Under the pieces are notes generated by a model. That model did not search any database, had not been told where the DNA came from, and saw only the letters and a program-made list of their open reading frames with translations. Shown piece by piece: positions 21,564-27,495 of a DNA stretch of 28,006 nt (within the stretch, counting starts at the first letter, position 1; every line of letters begins with the position of its first letter). Position numbers and translations under genes: made by a program. The DNA is from a virus. The DNA lies in the IMG/VR virus record IMGVR_UViG_3300043438_000255, positions 1-28,006 of that record; one strand, given 5' to 3'.

Positions 21564-22322
21564 TTAAGAAAATGAAACTTTACCAAATTTTATTTGTTCC
21601 TCAAAAAATAATGCTACTGCAACTGCTCTTGCTTGGTTCTTAAGCCAACTATCAGTCCATTCGTCTCGGTATTGCTTTGCGCTTATGATGTCCATTTTAT
21701 TAGCTTTGTATGTAATAATCTCCATAAGTTTCTTTTTAGCAAGTGCGCCATCTTCTTTTGTCCATACCTTGATGCCAGTACTATTAAGCTTTGTAAATAC
21801 GCTTAATGGGTTAAACAATCTATCAAAAGTTCTATTTTCCAGAACCTTATATTCTTGGTAACTGTAATTAATTATCTCTAAATCGGTTAAGTGCGGGATT
21901 GCTTCTACTCGTTCCTGTGGCATCATTTTTCTAACTTCGTTTGCTTTTTTCTTGTACCTATCCATTACCTGACTAAAGTATGCAGGACTAAAGTTCTGGT
22001 AGTGGTCTATAAAGTCATTGGCTACCATTTGCTTAAACGCTACTTTAACTTCGTTTATTGTAAAGCCACCATACTCAGTTCTTATCCAATCCTCTAAAAT
22101 TGCTAACTTAACTTCTCCAGGATTGTTAATGCCAACAAGCTGCATAAGGTAAACAAGGTTTTGTTTAAATATGGTAGAGTTCAGATTGCGAACCCTCTCG
22201 CCCGAAAATGCGGTCATAATCTCTTGCTCCGTAGGAAGTAGAGTGGATAAAGTTGTAGTTTTTAAGGTTTTCAAGTTCGTGTTTATCAAGCTTTCGTTGA
22301 TTATCTGAAGTTCTTTTTGCAT
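21564..22322 (-). CDS. Replication-linked protein of unknown function
   Basis: A 252-residue helical protein (central stretch IRTEYGGFTINEVKVAFKQM, then DHYQNFSPAYFSQVMDRYKK, then KKLMEIITYKANKMDIISAK). From memory, similar proteins follow DUF4373 proteins in Bacteroidota phages; they lack Walker motifs, so they are not helicases. A loader- or primosome-like role is a guess. The ATG at 22322 makes a 158-base overlap with the preceding gene; a second ATG at 22217 would cut this to 53. Both frames look coding in the overlap, and LSTLLPTEQEIMTAFSGERV supports the longer form. Confidence 0.7.
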   Translation of the reverse strand: MQKELQIINESLINTNLKTLKTTTLSTLLPTEQEIMTAFSGERVRNLNSTIFKQNLVYLMQLVGINNPGEVKLAILEDWIRTEYGGFTINEVKVAFKQMVANDFIDHYQNFSPAYFSQVMDRYKKKANEVRKMMPQERVEAIPHLTDLEIINYSYQEYKVLENRTFDRLFNPLSVFTKLNSTGIKVWTKEDGALAKKKLMEIITYKANKMDIISAKQYRDEWTDSWLKNQARAVAVALFFEEQIKFGKVSFS

Positions 22323-22974
22323 CTTCTTTTAGGTTAAATAGACCTTTCCAACCATTTGCCATTGACTGATTGATAATTTTTATAGCAATGTCTTCTTGTC
22401 CGTTTGATAATTTTATTAATTCTTGTAAGGTAGCAAGTTCGCTTTGTGTTGTTCTATATGTAAACTTAAATTGTTTTTTCTTGTAATCCTTCCAATCAAA
22501 CCACATTTTTTCAAATTCCTTAGAAACAAAAGGAAGCTCTATTATTTCTTTTATTTCCTTTATTTCTTTTCCTTTCCTTTCCTTTATAGCATTGCGGTCG
22601 CTATGCGGTAGCAATGCGGTCGCATCATTTACATTAGAAACCCAACGTTTACGGGCGTTTTGACTTGCCTTCTTGCTCTTGCTATCCCTTTCGTCTATGC
22701 GTTTTTGTACAGACATACTACCAAAGTTTTCGCCTTCAAATACAAATAAACCAAAGTCGTGTAATACGCTATGCACAACTTCGCTATGCACTCGCAGGTC
22801 ATAAGCTATGCCATCGCAATCCGTTCGCAATGCGTTTGCATTATTGTATAGGTCTTCAATGATTGCCCAGAATACCCCATAACCGAGCATTCCGTGTTTC
22901 CTAATAAGGAATTTAATCTTCTCGTCATTACGGCTATTATAGTCGTGTGAGAAGTAAAAGGTATCTTTTGCCAT
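22165..22974 (-). CDS. DUF4373-type replication initiation protein
   Basis: A 269-residue protein from the ATG at 22972-22974; a TTG at 23010 would lie inside a terminator hairpin and is rejected. Residues 1-55 (AKDTFYFSHDYNSRNDEKIK, then RKHGMLGYGVFWAIIEDLYN) match the DUF4373 (Lin1244/Lin1753-like) N-terminal domain, a winged-helix fold found on phage and plasmid replication proteins. A low-complexity, basic middle (KERKGKEIKEIKEIIE) links to a C-terminal helical domain (FEKMWFDWKDYKKKQFKFTY). The middle is encoded by tandem 11-bp repeats and a pyrimidine-rich strand, as if the origin lies inside the gene. It follows the DnaA-like gene after a structured leader. Confidence 0.82.
   Translation of the reverse strand: MAKDTFYFSHDYNSRNDEKIKFLIRKHGMLGYGVFWAIIEDLYNNANALRTDCDGIAYDLRVHSEVVHSVLHDFGLFVFEGENFGSMSVQKRIDERDSKSKKASQNARKRWVSNVNDATALLPHSDRNAIKERKGKEIKEIKEIIELPFVSKEFEKMWFDWKDYKKKQFKFTYRTTQSELATLQELIKLSNGQEDIAIKIINQSMANGWKGLFNLKEDAKRTSDNQRKLDKHELENLKNYNFIHSTSYGARDYDRIFGREGSQSELYHI
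22541..22586. other. Pyrimidine-rich AT tract beside the iterons (possible unwinding element)
   Basis: The plus strand is almost all C and T with TTTCC and CTTT repeats and only a few A. It directly adjoins the tandem iterons at 22589-22621. AT-rich, asymmetric tracts next to iterons often melt first in phage and plasmid origins. Codons are largely lysine, glutamate and isoleucine. Confidence 0.5.
22589..22621. repeat. Three tandem 11-bp iterons inside the DUF4373 gene
   Basis: GCATTGCGGTC (22589), GCTATGCGGTA (22600) and GCAATGCGGTC (22611) are exactly contiguous, consensus GCWWTGCGGTM. A fourth degenerate unit (GCATC) follows. The 11-bp period puts each site on the same helix face. Confidence 0.75.
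22767..22842. repeat. Second cluster of GCWATGC-type repeats
   Basis: CGCTATGCAC occurs at 22767 and 22782. GCTATGC lies at 22805. TCGCAATCCGT (22814) and TCGCAATGCGT (22825) are contiguous with an 11-bp period, followed by TTGCATT. The core GCWATGC is shared with the iterons at 22589-22621. Confidence 0.6.
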
Positions 22975-23066
22975 AAAAAAAGAAAAGACCCAAGAAGGAG
23001 CGAACTTCAAGGGTCTTTATTATTTAACCACTAAACACATTATGGGTTCGCTCTTCCTTAATGTGT
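22975..23066 (-). promoter_or_regulatory. Two-hairpin leader with complementary loops and a terminator at the start codon
   Basis: On the minus-strand RNA an upstream hairpin (ACACATTA at 23066-23059, TAATGTGT at 23042-23035) shows GAGCGAAC in its loop. A second hairpin (AAAGACCC at 23018-23011, GGGTCTTT at 22991-22984) shows GTTCGCTC in its loop, a perfect eight-base complement. The second hairpin runs into TCTTTTTT and then the ATG of the DUF4373 gene, so it has the form of an intrinsic terminator used as an attenuator. Loop-loop pairing could change the outcome. Confidence 0.7.
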
Positions 23067-23091
23067 CTTATATTTATGTTGCGAATATATA

Positions 23092-23520
23092 CTAAATTTC
23101 TTTAAGTTCTAATTTTAAGCAAAGTTTTTTTAGCTTAGTTTTAAACCAGTCCTCAGTTTCTATTAAGTTATTCGCTTGTTTTATGTTATGGATAGCAGTA
23201 GTATGGTCGCTTGTTCCTGTGTACTGGCTTATCTCCTTAAGGCTTAATTTAGTATAACGCCTTAGTAAGTATGCCGCAGCTTTGCGCCCAAATGTTGTTT
23301 TTAAACTCCTATCCTTAATTAATACATCGCACTCAAACTCTTCGTCTACCAATTTGACAATAGTTCTCGCACCAATGTCTAACCCTAAAGGCTCGTTATC
23401 TTCTATGCCTAACAATCCAAGTTGCTGCATCATTTCGTGAAGTTGCAAGTGGGTGTTGCGTTGTGCGAAGTATAACTCCTTTAATTGTCTTATTGATATA
23501 TCCTTTTTCTTATTCAGCAT
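23092..23520 (-). CDS. DnaA domain IV-like DNA-binding protein
   Basis: A 142-residue protein. Residues about 50-125 match the C-terminal DNA-binding domain of DnaA: AAAYLLRRYTKLSLKEISQY (81-100) and the DnaA signature region TGTSDHTTAIHNIKQANNLI (101-120), where the DHTT residues contact DnaA boxes. The AAA+ ATPase part is absent, so it can bind but not melt DNA alone. The first 45 residues are helical and contain LHEMMQQLGLLGIEDNEPLG. It lies directly before the DUF4373 gene and its structured leader. It is probably an origin-binding protein that competes with or recruits host DnaA. A near-consensus DnaA box lies at 22242-22250. Confidence 0.88.
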   Translation of the reverse strand: MLNKKKDISIRQLKELYFAQRNTHLQLHEMMQQLGLLGIEDNEPLGLDIGARTIVKLVDEEFECDVLIKDRSLKTTFGRKAAAYLLRRYTKLSLKEISQYTGTSDHTTAIHNIKQANNLIETEDWFKTKLKKLCLKLELKEI

Positions 23521-23522
23521 AA

Positions 23523-23717
23523 TTAAAACGGCAATCCTTCCGTATCTTCTTTAGGTTTAAAATCATTTACATAAATCTTGTAATCTGGTTGTTTGTCCTC
23601 GGTCTTGTAAGCGTTTACCCACATTGAGTATTTAACATCATTGATTGTAAAATTAATTACTTCTCCTTTAGCGGTCTGCTTTTTCCAAGCACCTGCACTC
23701 CATTTTTTTTGTTCCAT
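23523..23717 (-). CDS. Small conserved protein, unknown function
   Basis: A 64-residue beta-rich protein (KKWSAGAWKKQTAKGEVINF, then YKTEDKQPDYKIYVNDFKPK). The segment DKQPDYKIYV recalls DUF736-type and other small phage proteins, but the match is weak. It sits between the DnaA-like gene (two bases downstream) and the HTH gene (two bases upstream). Confidence 0.6.
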   Translation of the reverse strand: MEQKKWSAGAWKKQTAKGEVINFTINDVKYSMWVNAYKTEDKQPDYKIYVNDFKPKEDTEGLPF

Positions 23718-23719
23718 TT

Positions 23720-23929
23720 TTATTTGTTTTTAATTGAATATTGAGCTACTAATTTACTTTGTTTTTTCGTACCTACGTTAATTAATTCCGTTTGTACTTT
23801 GTAGCCTTTGCGTTTTAATTCAAACACTACGGCTGCAAGTCGAAGACTATTGTACTTCGTTAGAGCCTGAATTGGTGTCAATGTTTTGCCCGAAAGCAAA
23901 TGTTTCAAGATTTGTTGTTGTTGTGTCAT
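23720..23929 (-). CDS. HTH_39-like winged-helix protein
   Basis: A 69-residue DNA-binding protein. Residues 1-45 (TQQQQILKHLLSGKTLTPIQ, ALTKYNSLRLAAVVFELKRK) are the typical HTH_39 pattern: a helix, a GKTLTPxxAL turn and a recognition helix ending before a G-Y-x-V strand. The C-terminal part is a basic wing. It overlaps the preceding gene by 83 bases in a different frame. It is the only clear small DNA-binding regulator in the early region besides the sigma-like protein, so it is a candidate to bind the palindromes at 25323-25392, though nothing proves this. Confidence 0.82.
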   Translation of the reverse strand: MTQQQQILKHLLSGKTLTPIQALTKYNSLRLAAVVFELKRKGYKVQTELINVGTKKQSKLVAQYSIKNK

Positions 23930-24086
23930 TGTTATTGATTGGGTTAAAAAATACAGGTTTGTCTAATTTGTTTTCATACTTTTTAATAAAGGCTAATAAG
24001 TCCTCGTATGCTTCTTCGTTATACCAAGCGTAGTGATATACTTCTGCAAGTAGCATCTGCCTTTCAAATGGTAATAGTTCCCTCAT
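23847..24086 (-). CDS. Hypothetical protein
   Basis: A 79-residue protein with a helical start (RELLPFERQMLLAEVYHYAW, then EDLLAFIKKYENKLDKPVFF) and a polar, low-complexity end (NNNDTTTTNLETFAFGQN). The end overlaps the HTH gene by 83 bases, so the low-complexity tail may reflect the other frame. It shares one base with the upstream 75-residue gene. No family is recognised. Confidence 0.55.
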   Translation of the reverse strand: MRELLPFERQMLLAEVYHYAWYNEEAYEDLLAFIKKYENKLDKPVFFNPINNNDTTTTNLETFAFGQNIDTNSGSNEVQ

Positions 24087-24313
24087 TAGATTTTGTTTTG
24101 GTTATATTTTTCGTTGTAATATTGTTCTGCATATTCGTAACGCTTTCCACCAATTAAAGAGTAGTTTTCATCTCCATCAATTCTTGCTTCTATTATCTGC
24201 TCTTTCTCTTTTTCAAGCATTTTATATGCCTTCAATACAACTTGGTTAGCAGAAATCATTTTCACTTCATATTGATTAGTCCATTCAATTAACTCTTGTA
24301 TAGCGGTTCTCAT
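24086..24313 (-). CDS. Conserved small phage protein, unknown function
   Basis: A 75-residue protein (RTAIQELIEWTNQYEVKMIS, then KMLEKEKEQIIEARIDGDEN, then AEQYYNEKYNQ). I recognise the pattern AIQELIEW...LLEKEKEQIIxA...G...AEQYYNETY as common in Bacteroidota phages and prophages, unassigned. It shares one base with ERF upstream and one with the next gene. Confidence 0.7.
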   Translation of the reverse strand: MRTAIQELIEWTNQYEVKMISANQVVLKAYKMLEKEKEQIIEARIDGDENYSLIGGKRYEYAEQYYNEKYNQNKI

Positions 24314-24846
24314 TAGCTTTTCTTTATTGTTTCTTTAATCTTGTTAAATTCGTCTAAACTCTTGATAGCTTTGATTTTCTCAATAGCTTTATACTTTTGT
24401 TCCTGAGTAAACTTTGTCTTATCTAACTGCTCAATTAAGAACGCCTTTTGCCCTTCGCTGACTTCGTCTTTATGCTCATTGGTAGCATCTGCGTCTTTGG
24501 TGTCGTCTATTGCAAAAAGTCCGTTAAGTGCGTACTTCCTGGCATAGCTACTTGCCGCTCCCGTAATCTGTGAGCAGTCCATTCCTTTTTTGTTTTCCTC
24601 TTCACGAGCAAGACCTGTGCAGGTAATGTTATCTTCGCCATTACTTAGACAAGCCGTAGCCTTTACATAAACTCTACCGCCTACTTCTATTACTTCATCG
24701 CTTAACATTAAAGCATAGCCGTACTTATGGCAGATAGGTTTTGCAGCTTCGATAATATCTTCTGCACTTCGGTACTTGTATTTAGCAAAAGCGTTAAATT
24801 GATTTTTAGGTGCTTTTAGTTCCTGTTGAATTTTAATTAGGCTCAT
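24313..24846 (-). CDS. erf: ERF family single-strand annealing protein
   Basis: A 177-residue recombination protein that pairs complementary single strands, for recombination-dependent replication, circularisation or repair. The ERF core is clear: KNQFNAFAKYKYRSAEDIIE at the start, then GGRVYVKATACLSNG and SQITGAASSYARKYALNGLF with AIDDTKDAD, the family's most conserved block (about residues 92-119). The C-terminal 60 residues are a polar, helical tail. The ATG at 24844-24846 is chosen over a TTG at 24870. It overlaps the upstream gene by 14 bases. The VRR-NUC nuclease and DnaA-like gene downstream make up the rest of the recombination and replication set. Confidence 0.93.
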   Translation of the reverse strand: MSLIKIQQELKAPKNQFNAFAKYKYRSAEDIIEAAKPICHKYGYALMLSDEVIEVGGRVYVKATACLSNGEDNITCTGLAREEENKKGMDCSQITGAASSYARKYALNGLFAIDDTKDADATNEHKDEVSEGQKAFLIEQLDKTKFTQEQKYKAIEKIKAIKSLDEFNKIKETIKKS

Positions 24847-25048
24847 TTGTTTCTGGTTTTGTTTCGTCAATAATATAATGTTCTAATACTTCGATAGTCG
24901 GCTCTTGTTTTTTTCTCATAGCTATAAATAATTCATAGGCTTGTGAGTAGTCCAAAGATATAGTGTCCTTTTGGTAGCGACCATCTACTGTTGTATAATA
25001 GTAAACATCGCCTCTATGGTTAGTTTCTTTTACAAATTCAATCTTCAT
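24833..25048 (-). CDS. Hypothetical early protein
   Basis: A 71-residue protein (MKIEFVKETNHRGDVYYYTT, then DTISLDYSQAYELFIAMRKK) with a beta-strand start and a helical middle, and an acidic end. It overlaps the first early gene by 11 bases and ERF by 14. No known motif. Confidence 0.6.
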   Translation of the reverse strand: MKIEFVKETNHRGDVYYYTTVDGRYQKDTISLDYSQAYELFIAMRKKQEPTIEVLEHYIIDETKPETNEPN

Positions 25049-25244
25049 ATACTTCGTTTTTTAAAAGTTCAAGTTCTGCATTATGTTCTACCCATCGAGT
25101 GAAGGTGTAATCGTCATCTTCGTAATCGTAGTTTTTAGGCAATAAGGCAGGGTCATAAGGGTTTGATGTAGTCCTGCTCCCGTCAATTAATATGTTCCCG
25201 TATCGCTGATATTGGAACATTTGGTAGTTGGTTAAATGTGTCAT
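25038..25244 (-). CDS. Hypothetical protein, first gene of the early operon
   Basis: A 68-residue acidic, tyrosine-rich protein (MTHLTNYQMFQYQRYGNILI, then DPALLPKNYDYEDDDYTFTR). It is the first gene after the promoter at 25262-25295 and has the leader AAACAAAACACAAA right before its ATG. No family is recognised. An acidic protein in first early position is often a host-takeover factor in phages, but that is conjecture here. Confidence 0.6.
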   Translation of the reverse strand: MTHLTNYQMFQYQRYGNILIDGSRTTSNPYDPALLPKNYDYEDDDYTFTRWVEHNAELELLKNEVYED

Positions 25245-25261
25245 TTTGTGTTTTGTTTACA

Positions 25262-25295
25262 CAAATATACAACAATACACAATACAAAGTGCAAA
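25262..25295 (-). promoter_or_regulatory. Bacteroidota-type promoter for the early operon
   Basis: On the minus strand TTTG (25295-25292), a 22-base gap and TATATTTG (25269-25262). The same -7 octamer is used at the late promoter. The ATG of the first gene is 17 bases downstream of the -7 box, and TTGTGT/ACACAA (25246-25264) forms a small inverted repeat over the start region. Confidence 0.72.
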
Positions 25296-25322
25296 ACTAT
25301 TAAAATATTTTAAAATTATTTT

Positions 25323-25392
25323 TGCAACATTGTTGCATTTGCATATCAAATTGTGCAGTTTATAGCACATTTTGTACATCAGAACGTACAAA
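25323..25392. promoter_or_regulatory. Array of four palindromes, probable operator sites
   Basis: TGCAACA-T-TGTTGCA (25323-25337), ATTTG-N5-CAAAT (25337-25351), TGTGC-N8-GCACA (25352-25369) and TTTGTAC-N8-GTACAAA (25371-25392). The last two share the form TGTRC-N8-GYACA and their centres lie 21 bp apart, two helical turns. All lie upstream of the early promoter. Confidence 0.65.
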
Positions 25393-25449
25393 GTAAAGCT
25401 AAAACTTAACTAAAATTGTAATAAAGTAAAGGTATTACTTGCCAAAGTC

Positions 25450-25502
25450 GGTAGTAAAATGCAGCCAAAAGTAGTAGTATTACTACCTATAATAGCTTTT
25501 GG
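25450..25502 (-). terminator. Interleaved inverted repeats at the end of the GNAT gene
   Basis: GGTAGTAA (25450-25457) pairs with TTACTACC (25480-25487), and CCAAAAG (25465-25471) pairs with CTTTTGG (25496-25502). The arms interleave, so either two exclusive hairpins or one pseudoknot can form. The GNAT stop codon lies in the element. There is no T-tract, so a simple intrinsic terminator is not proved. Confidence 0.45.
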
Positions 25503-25918
25503 AAGTAAAGTTTATCGTAACCCCCGTAAGAATATTCAGGTAAGTAAAGCCTAAACCCACACGAGATTAGGTTATTAGCTGAAGGAAAATTGTCTAAGGT
25601 AGTATAAGTAATAGCTATATGGCAAAAAGTAGAAGCTGCTTTTAGCCTTGTTTTAATCATTCGTCTTTGTATTCCTTGCCCTCTATAATCTTTATGTACC
25701 CACGCCCTGTTAAATATGCAAATGCCTTTAGAATAAATTGAGCCGCAATAAGCAACAATACGGCTCATATCGTCAAGCATAACCCACCATTCACGATTAA
25801 ACTGGAACTCGTCAGCGCAACCCTTAAAGTTAGGATTGGTGTAATCTAATTCCCTAAGTTGCTCGTAGGTATCTCGGTCTAATATGTTGCCGAAGCTAAA
25901 TATCTTTTTGAGGCGCAT
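25487..25918 (-). CDS. GNAT family N-acetyltransferase
   Basis: A 143-residue acetyltransferase from the ATG at 25916-25918; a TTG at 25933 is less likely. The acetyl-CoA loop is VHKDYRGQGIQRRMIKTRLK, giving the Q/R-x-x-G-x-G/A motif. NNLISCGFRLYLPE near the end is the usual motif-B strand-helix. GNAT enzymes transfer an acetyl group to an amine of a small molecule or protein; the substrate is not predictable. In phages they can modify host proteins or protect virion or phage components. The gene ends in the interleaved repeats that separate it from the early operon and overlaps the upstream small gene by 23 bases. Confidence 0.85.
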   Translation of the reverse strand: MRLKKIFSFGNILDRDTYEQLRELDYTNPNFKGCADEFQFNREWWVMLDDMSRIVAYCGSIYSKGICIFNRAWVHKDYRGQGIQRRMIKTRLKAASTFCHIAITYTTLDNFPSANNLISCGFRLYLPEYSYGGYDKLYFQKLL

Positions 25919-26099
25919 TGTGTATTTGTTCAAGTTTGGTTAAATAAAGTATGGCATCTTGTAGCTCCTGCTTCAAATGTGTTATCCATTCGCCTGTCGA
26001 TAAATCTTCCCTGTCCATTGTGCAGTTGTACTTCTTTTTACCTACTTGCTCACGGCTACGCATATCTTCTATTACTAAGCTAAGTATTTTACTATCCAT
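25896..26099 (-). CDS. Small MazG-like protein
   Basis: A 67-residue helical protein. The stretch EDMRSREQVGKKKYNCTMDR, then DLSTGEWITHLKQELQDAIL and YLTKLEQI, recalls the MazG-like and dATP/dGTP pyrophosphohydrolase-like phage proteins with a VGKxxYGxxMDREDL...EEAxD pattern. It keeps the E-L-Q-D acidic pattern that may bind metal. A full MazG domain is longer, so this is a short form or a partner subunit. It lies between the exonuclease gene (one base apart) and the GNAT gene. A nucleotide-pool role is an inference. Confidence 0.6.
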   Translation of the reverse strand: MDSKILSLVIEDMRSREQVGKKKYNCTMDREDLSTGEWITHLKQELQDAILYLTKLEQIHNAPQKDI

Positions 26100-26834
26100 T
26101 TATTTGTCGGTTTTGCTATGTATCTTAAAACAAGTTTTGCACTTGTATAATATTTTCTTTACCCCTGTTGCAGTTGTACGCCTCATTTGTATTACTATCT
26201 CATCGCTTCCACATTCAGGGCAAGAGCCTCTATCTTGTCCGAATATAACGCCATAGTGTGTTTTAGGTTCGATGTGGTTTTTAAGTGCGTTAAATACTTG
26301 CTCTAATAATACAACATCTTTTTGGCAATACTTAATCATTTTAGCCATAGCTACTTTGTCCTTATGCAGAACAATGTCCTTCCATAAACTATATTCAGTT
26401 TTAATCTTCTGACCGATGCCTAAATAATCAGCTATGTAATTAAGCTTGTTGCTATTAAATCTAAACTTTTGACGTGCTACCTTTAGCGTGTCTATTGTAA
26501 CGTATTTAGGAAACATCTCTATCCCGTGAAACAAGCAGCGTGTCCTTATCCACGCAAGGTCGAACTTGTCGCCATTATGCCCTACTAATTCCGAAGCCGT
26601 GTTTGCTACTTCGATAAAACTTTGTAGCATCTTTTTGTCGTTCTGTTTGCTATCCCATTGTAAATAGTAAACTTCTTTTTCATCTTCCCACTTGTAGCAT
26701 ATACAAATAATAGCACGTTCTTTAATGATGCTATCCGCAGTTACATTAAGCTTGTAACCTGCACTCCAGAAAAAGCCGACGTTTGGCGAGGTTTCGATGT
26801 CAAAGAATAGTCGTTTTCGTTTTGATTTTAGCAT
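26100..26834 (-). CDS. DEDDy-type 3'-5' exonuclease with C-terminal zinc ribbon
   Basis: A 244-residue RNase H-fold nuclease. Exo I is LFFDIETSP (D12, E14), Exo II is GHNGDKFDLAWI (N87, D92) and Exo III is YCQKDVVLL (Y169, D173), which gives the DEDDy set. The body also matches the polymerase B-type exonuclease without the polymerase. Residues 205-235 form a zinc ribbon (CPECGSD, then KCKTC) that would help DNA binding. It probably processes DNA ends for the annealing protein, proofreads or degrades host DNA. The start ATG is at 26832-26834, three bases after the holin candidate. All catalytic residues are present. Confidence 0.9.
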   Translation of the reverse strand: MLKSKRKRLFFDIETSPNVGFFWSAGYKLNVTADSIIKERAIICICYKWEDEKEVYYLQWDSKQNDKKMLQSFIEVANTASELVGHNGDKFDLAWIRTRCLFHGIEMFPKYVTIDTLKVARQKFRFNSNKLNYIADYLGIGQKIKTEYSLWKDIVLHKDKVAMAKMIKYCQKDVVLLEQVFNALKNHIEPKTHYGVIFGQDRGSCPECGSDEIVIQMRRTTATGVKKILYKCKTCFKIHSKTDK

Positions 26835-26837
26835 TAT

Positions 26838-27062
26838 TTATTTTTTGCTGAATTTATCTATTGTGGTGTAACCCATAGCAAATAGCGTGAGATACAATAC
26901 CGCATCTACCAACTTATCGCTTGGGTTAATTTTTAAGATTATGTTTAAGAACAAAGAGATAAAAAGACATAAGCTGCCAAGCAAAGCCACCACTCTTTTG
27001 TGGCTAATACTGTTGCTTTCGTCTGATAATAAATTTACTAATATAGTTCTAAAGTTGCTCAT
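26838..27062 (-). CDS. Two-TM holin candidate
   Basis: A 74-residue membrane protein with segments at about 24-44 (VVALLGSLCLFISLFLNIIL) and 52-67 (VDAVLYLTLFAMGYTT), a polar N-terminus and a lysine-rich end. Holins of this size form pores in the inner membrane to release the lysozyme. The ATG overlaps the lysozyme gene by 14 bases, so the pair is coupled. The assignment is by size, topology and position only, as holins have little sequence conservation. Confidence 0.7.
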   Translation of the reverse strand: MSNFRTILVNLLSDESNSISHKRVVALLGSLCLFISLFLNIILKINPSDKLVDAVLYLTLFAMGYTTIDKFSKK

Positions 27063-27495
27063 ATAGTTTAGCTTCAGCCTCTCTCCGCCTCACTAACCCT
27101 TTAAGCACAACATTGTTGGCTCTTGTCCACTTCATAAATTCTGCCCTAATGCTTGGGTCTTTAGGGTTTGCGTTTACCTTTCTAAGTAAAGTGCTTCTCC
27201 TAAAATTACCCATACCTACATTAAAAGCAAACGAAACAATCGCAGAAAAATTGTTTGCCGTTACATTTGATTTTACAAGCACATCTACGCCTTTTGCAAA
27301 GTCATCGACTATTGCGTTAAAGTAATCTTCTGCCTGTTGCTGCGTAATAACATCGCCCTCTTTTACTTTCGTTCCGTCAGGGTAAAAAGTTAAACCCCAG
27401 GATATTGTCCATAAACCCGCAGGGCATTTGTACGCCTTTAATTTGCAGCCTTCGAACTGCTTTATTAAATCTCTACCTGCTTTGTTTACTTCCAT
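27049..27495 (-). CDS. T4-type lysozyme endolysin (GH24)
   Basis: A 148-residue muramidase that cuts the glycan chains of peptidoglycan. The active-site region is LIKQFEGCKLKAYKCPAGLW followed by TISWGLT. E15 is the catalytic acid, T30 is the conserved threonine, and the middle residue, normally Asp at E+9, is Cys24. The later FSAIVSFAFNVG and RRSTLLRKVN pattern is the GH24 C-terminal lobe. There is no signal peptide or SAR-type helix, so it needs a holin for export, in line with the next gene. The ATG at 27495 overlaps the spanin gene by ten bases. Confidence 0.92.
   Translation of the reverse strand: MEVNKAGRDLIKQFEGCKLKAYKCPAGLWTISWGLTFYPDGTKVKEGDVITQQQAEDYFNAIVDDFAKGVDVLVKSNVTANNFSAIVSFAFNVGMGNFRRSTLLRKVNANPKDPSIRAEFMKWTRANNVVLKGLVRRREAEAKLYEQL

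Larger units (their letters stand above)
25245..25486. other. Early control region, gene-free
   Basis: No gene fits in these 242 bases. From right to left on the minus strand they hold an interleaved inverted-repeat element, four operator-like palindromes and a promoter with a conserved A-rich leader. All point to control of the replication operon. No divergent gene exists on the plus strand. Confidence 0.7.

Noticed and set aside
22975-23010. TTG-started 12-residue extension of the DUF4373 protein
   Set aside because: It falls in the terminator hairpin and T-tract; DUF4373 proteins normally begin at the MAKDTFYF-type segment.
25317-25324. Plus-strand TATTTTTG as a divergent -7 box
   Set aside because: There is no TTTG at a fitting distance and no plus-strand gene downstream.
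25450-25502. Classical rho-independent terminator at the end of the GNAT gene
   Set aside because: Hairpins exist but no T-tract follows on the minus strand, so I describe it as an interleaved repeat element of uncertain role.
25919-25933. TTG start for the GNAT gene
   Set aside because: An ATG five codons later gives a shorter overlap and a complete domain.
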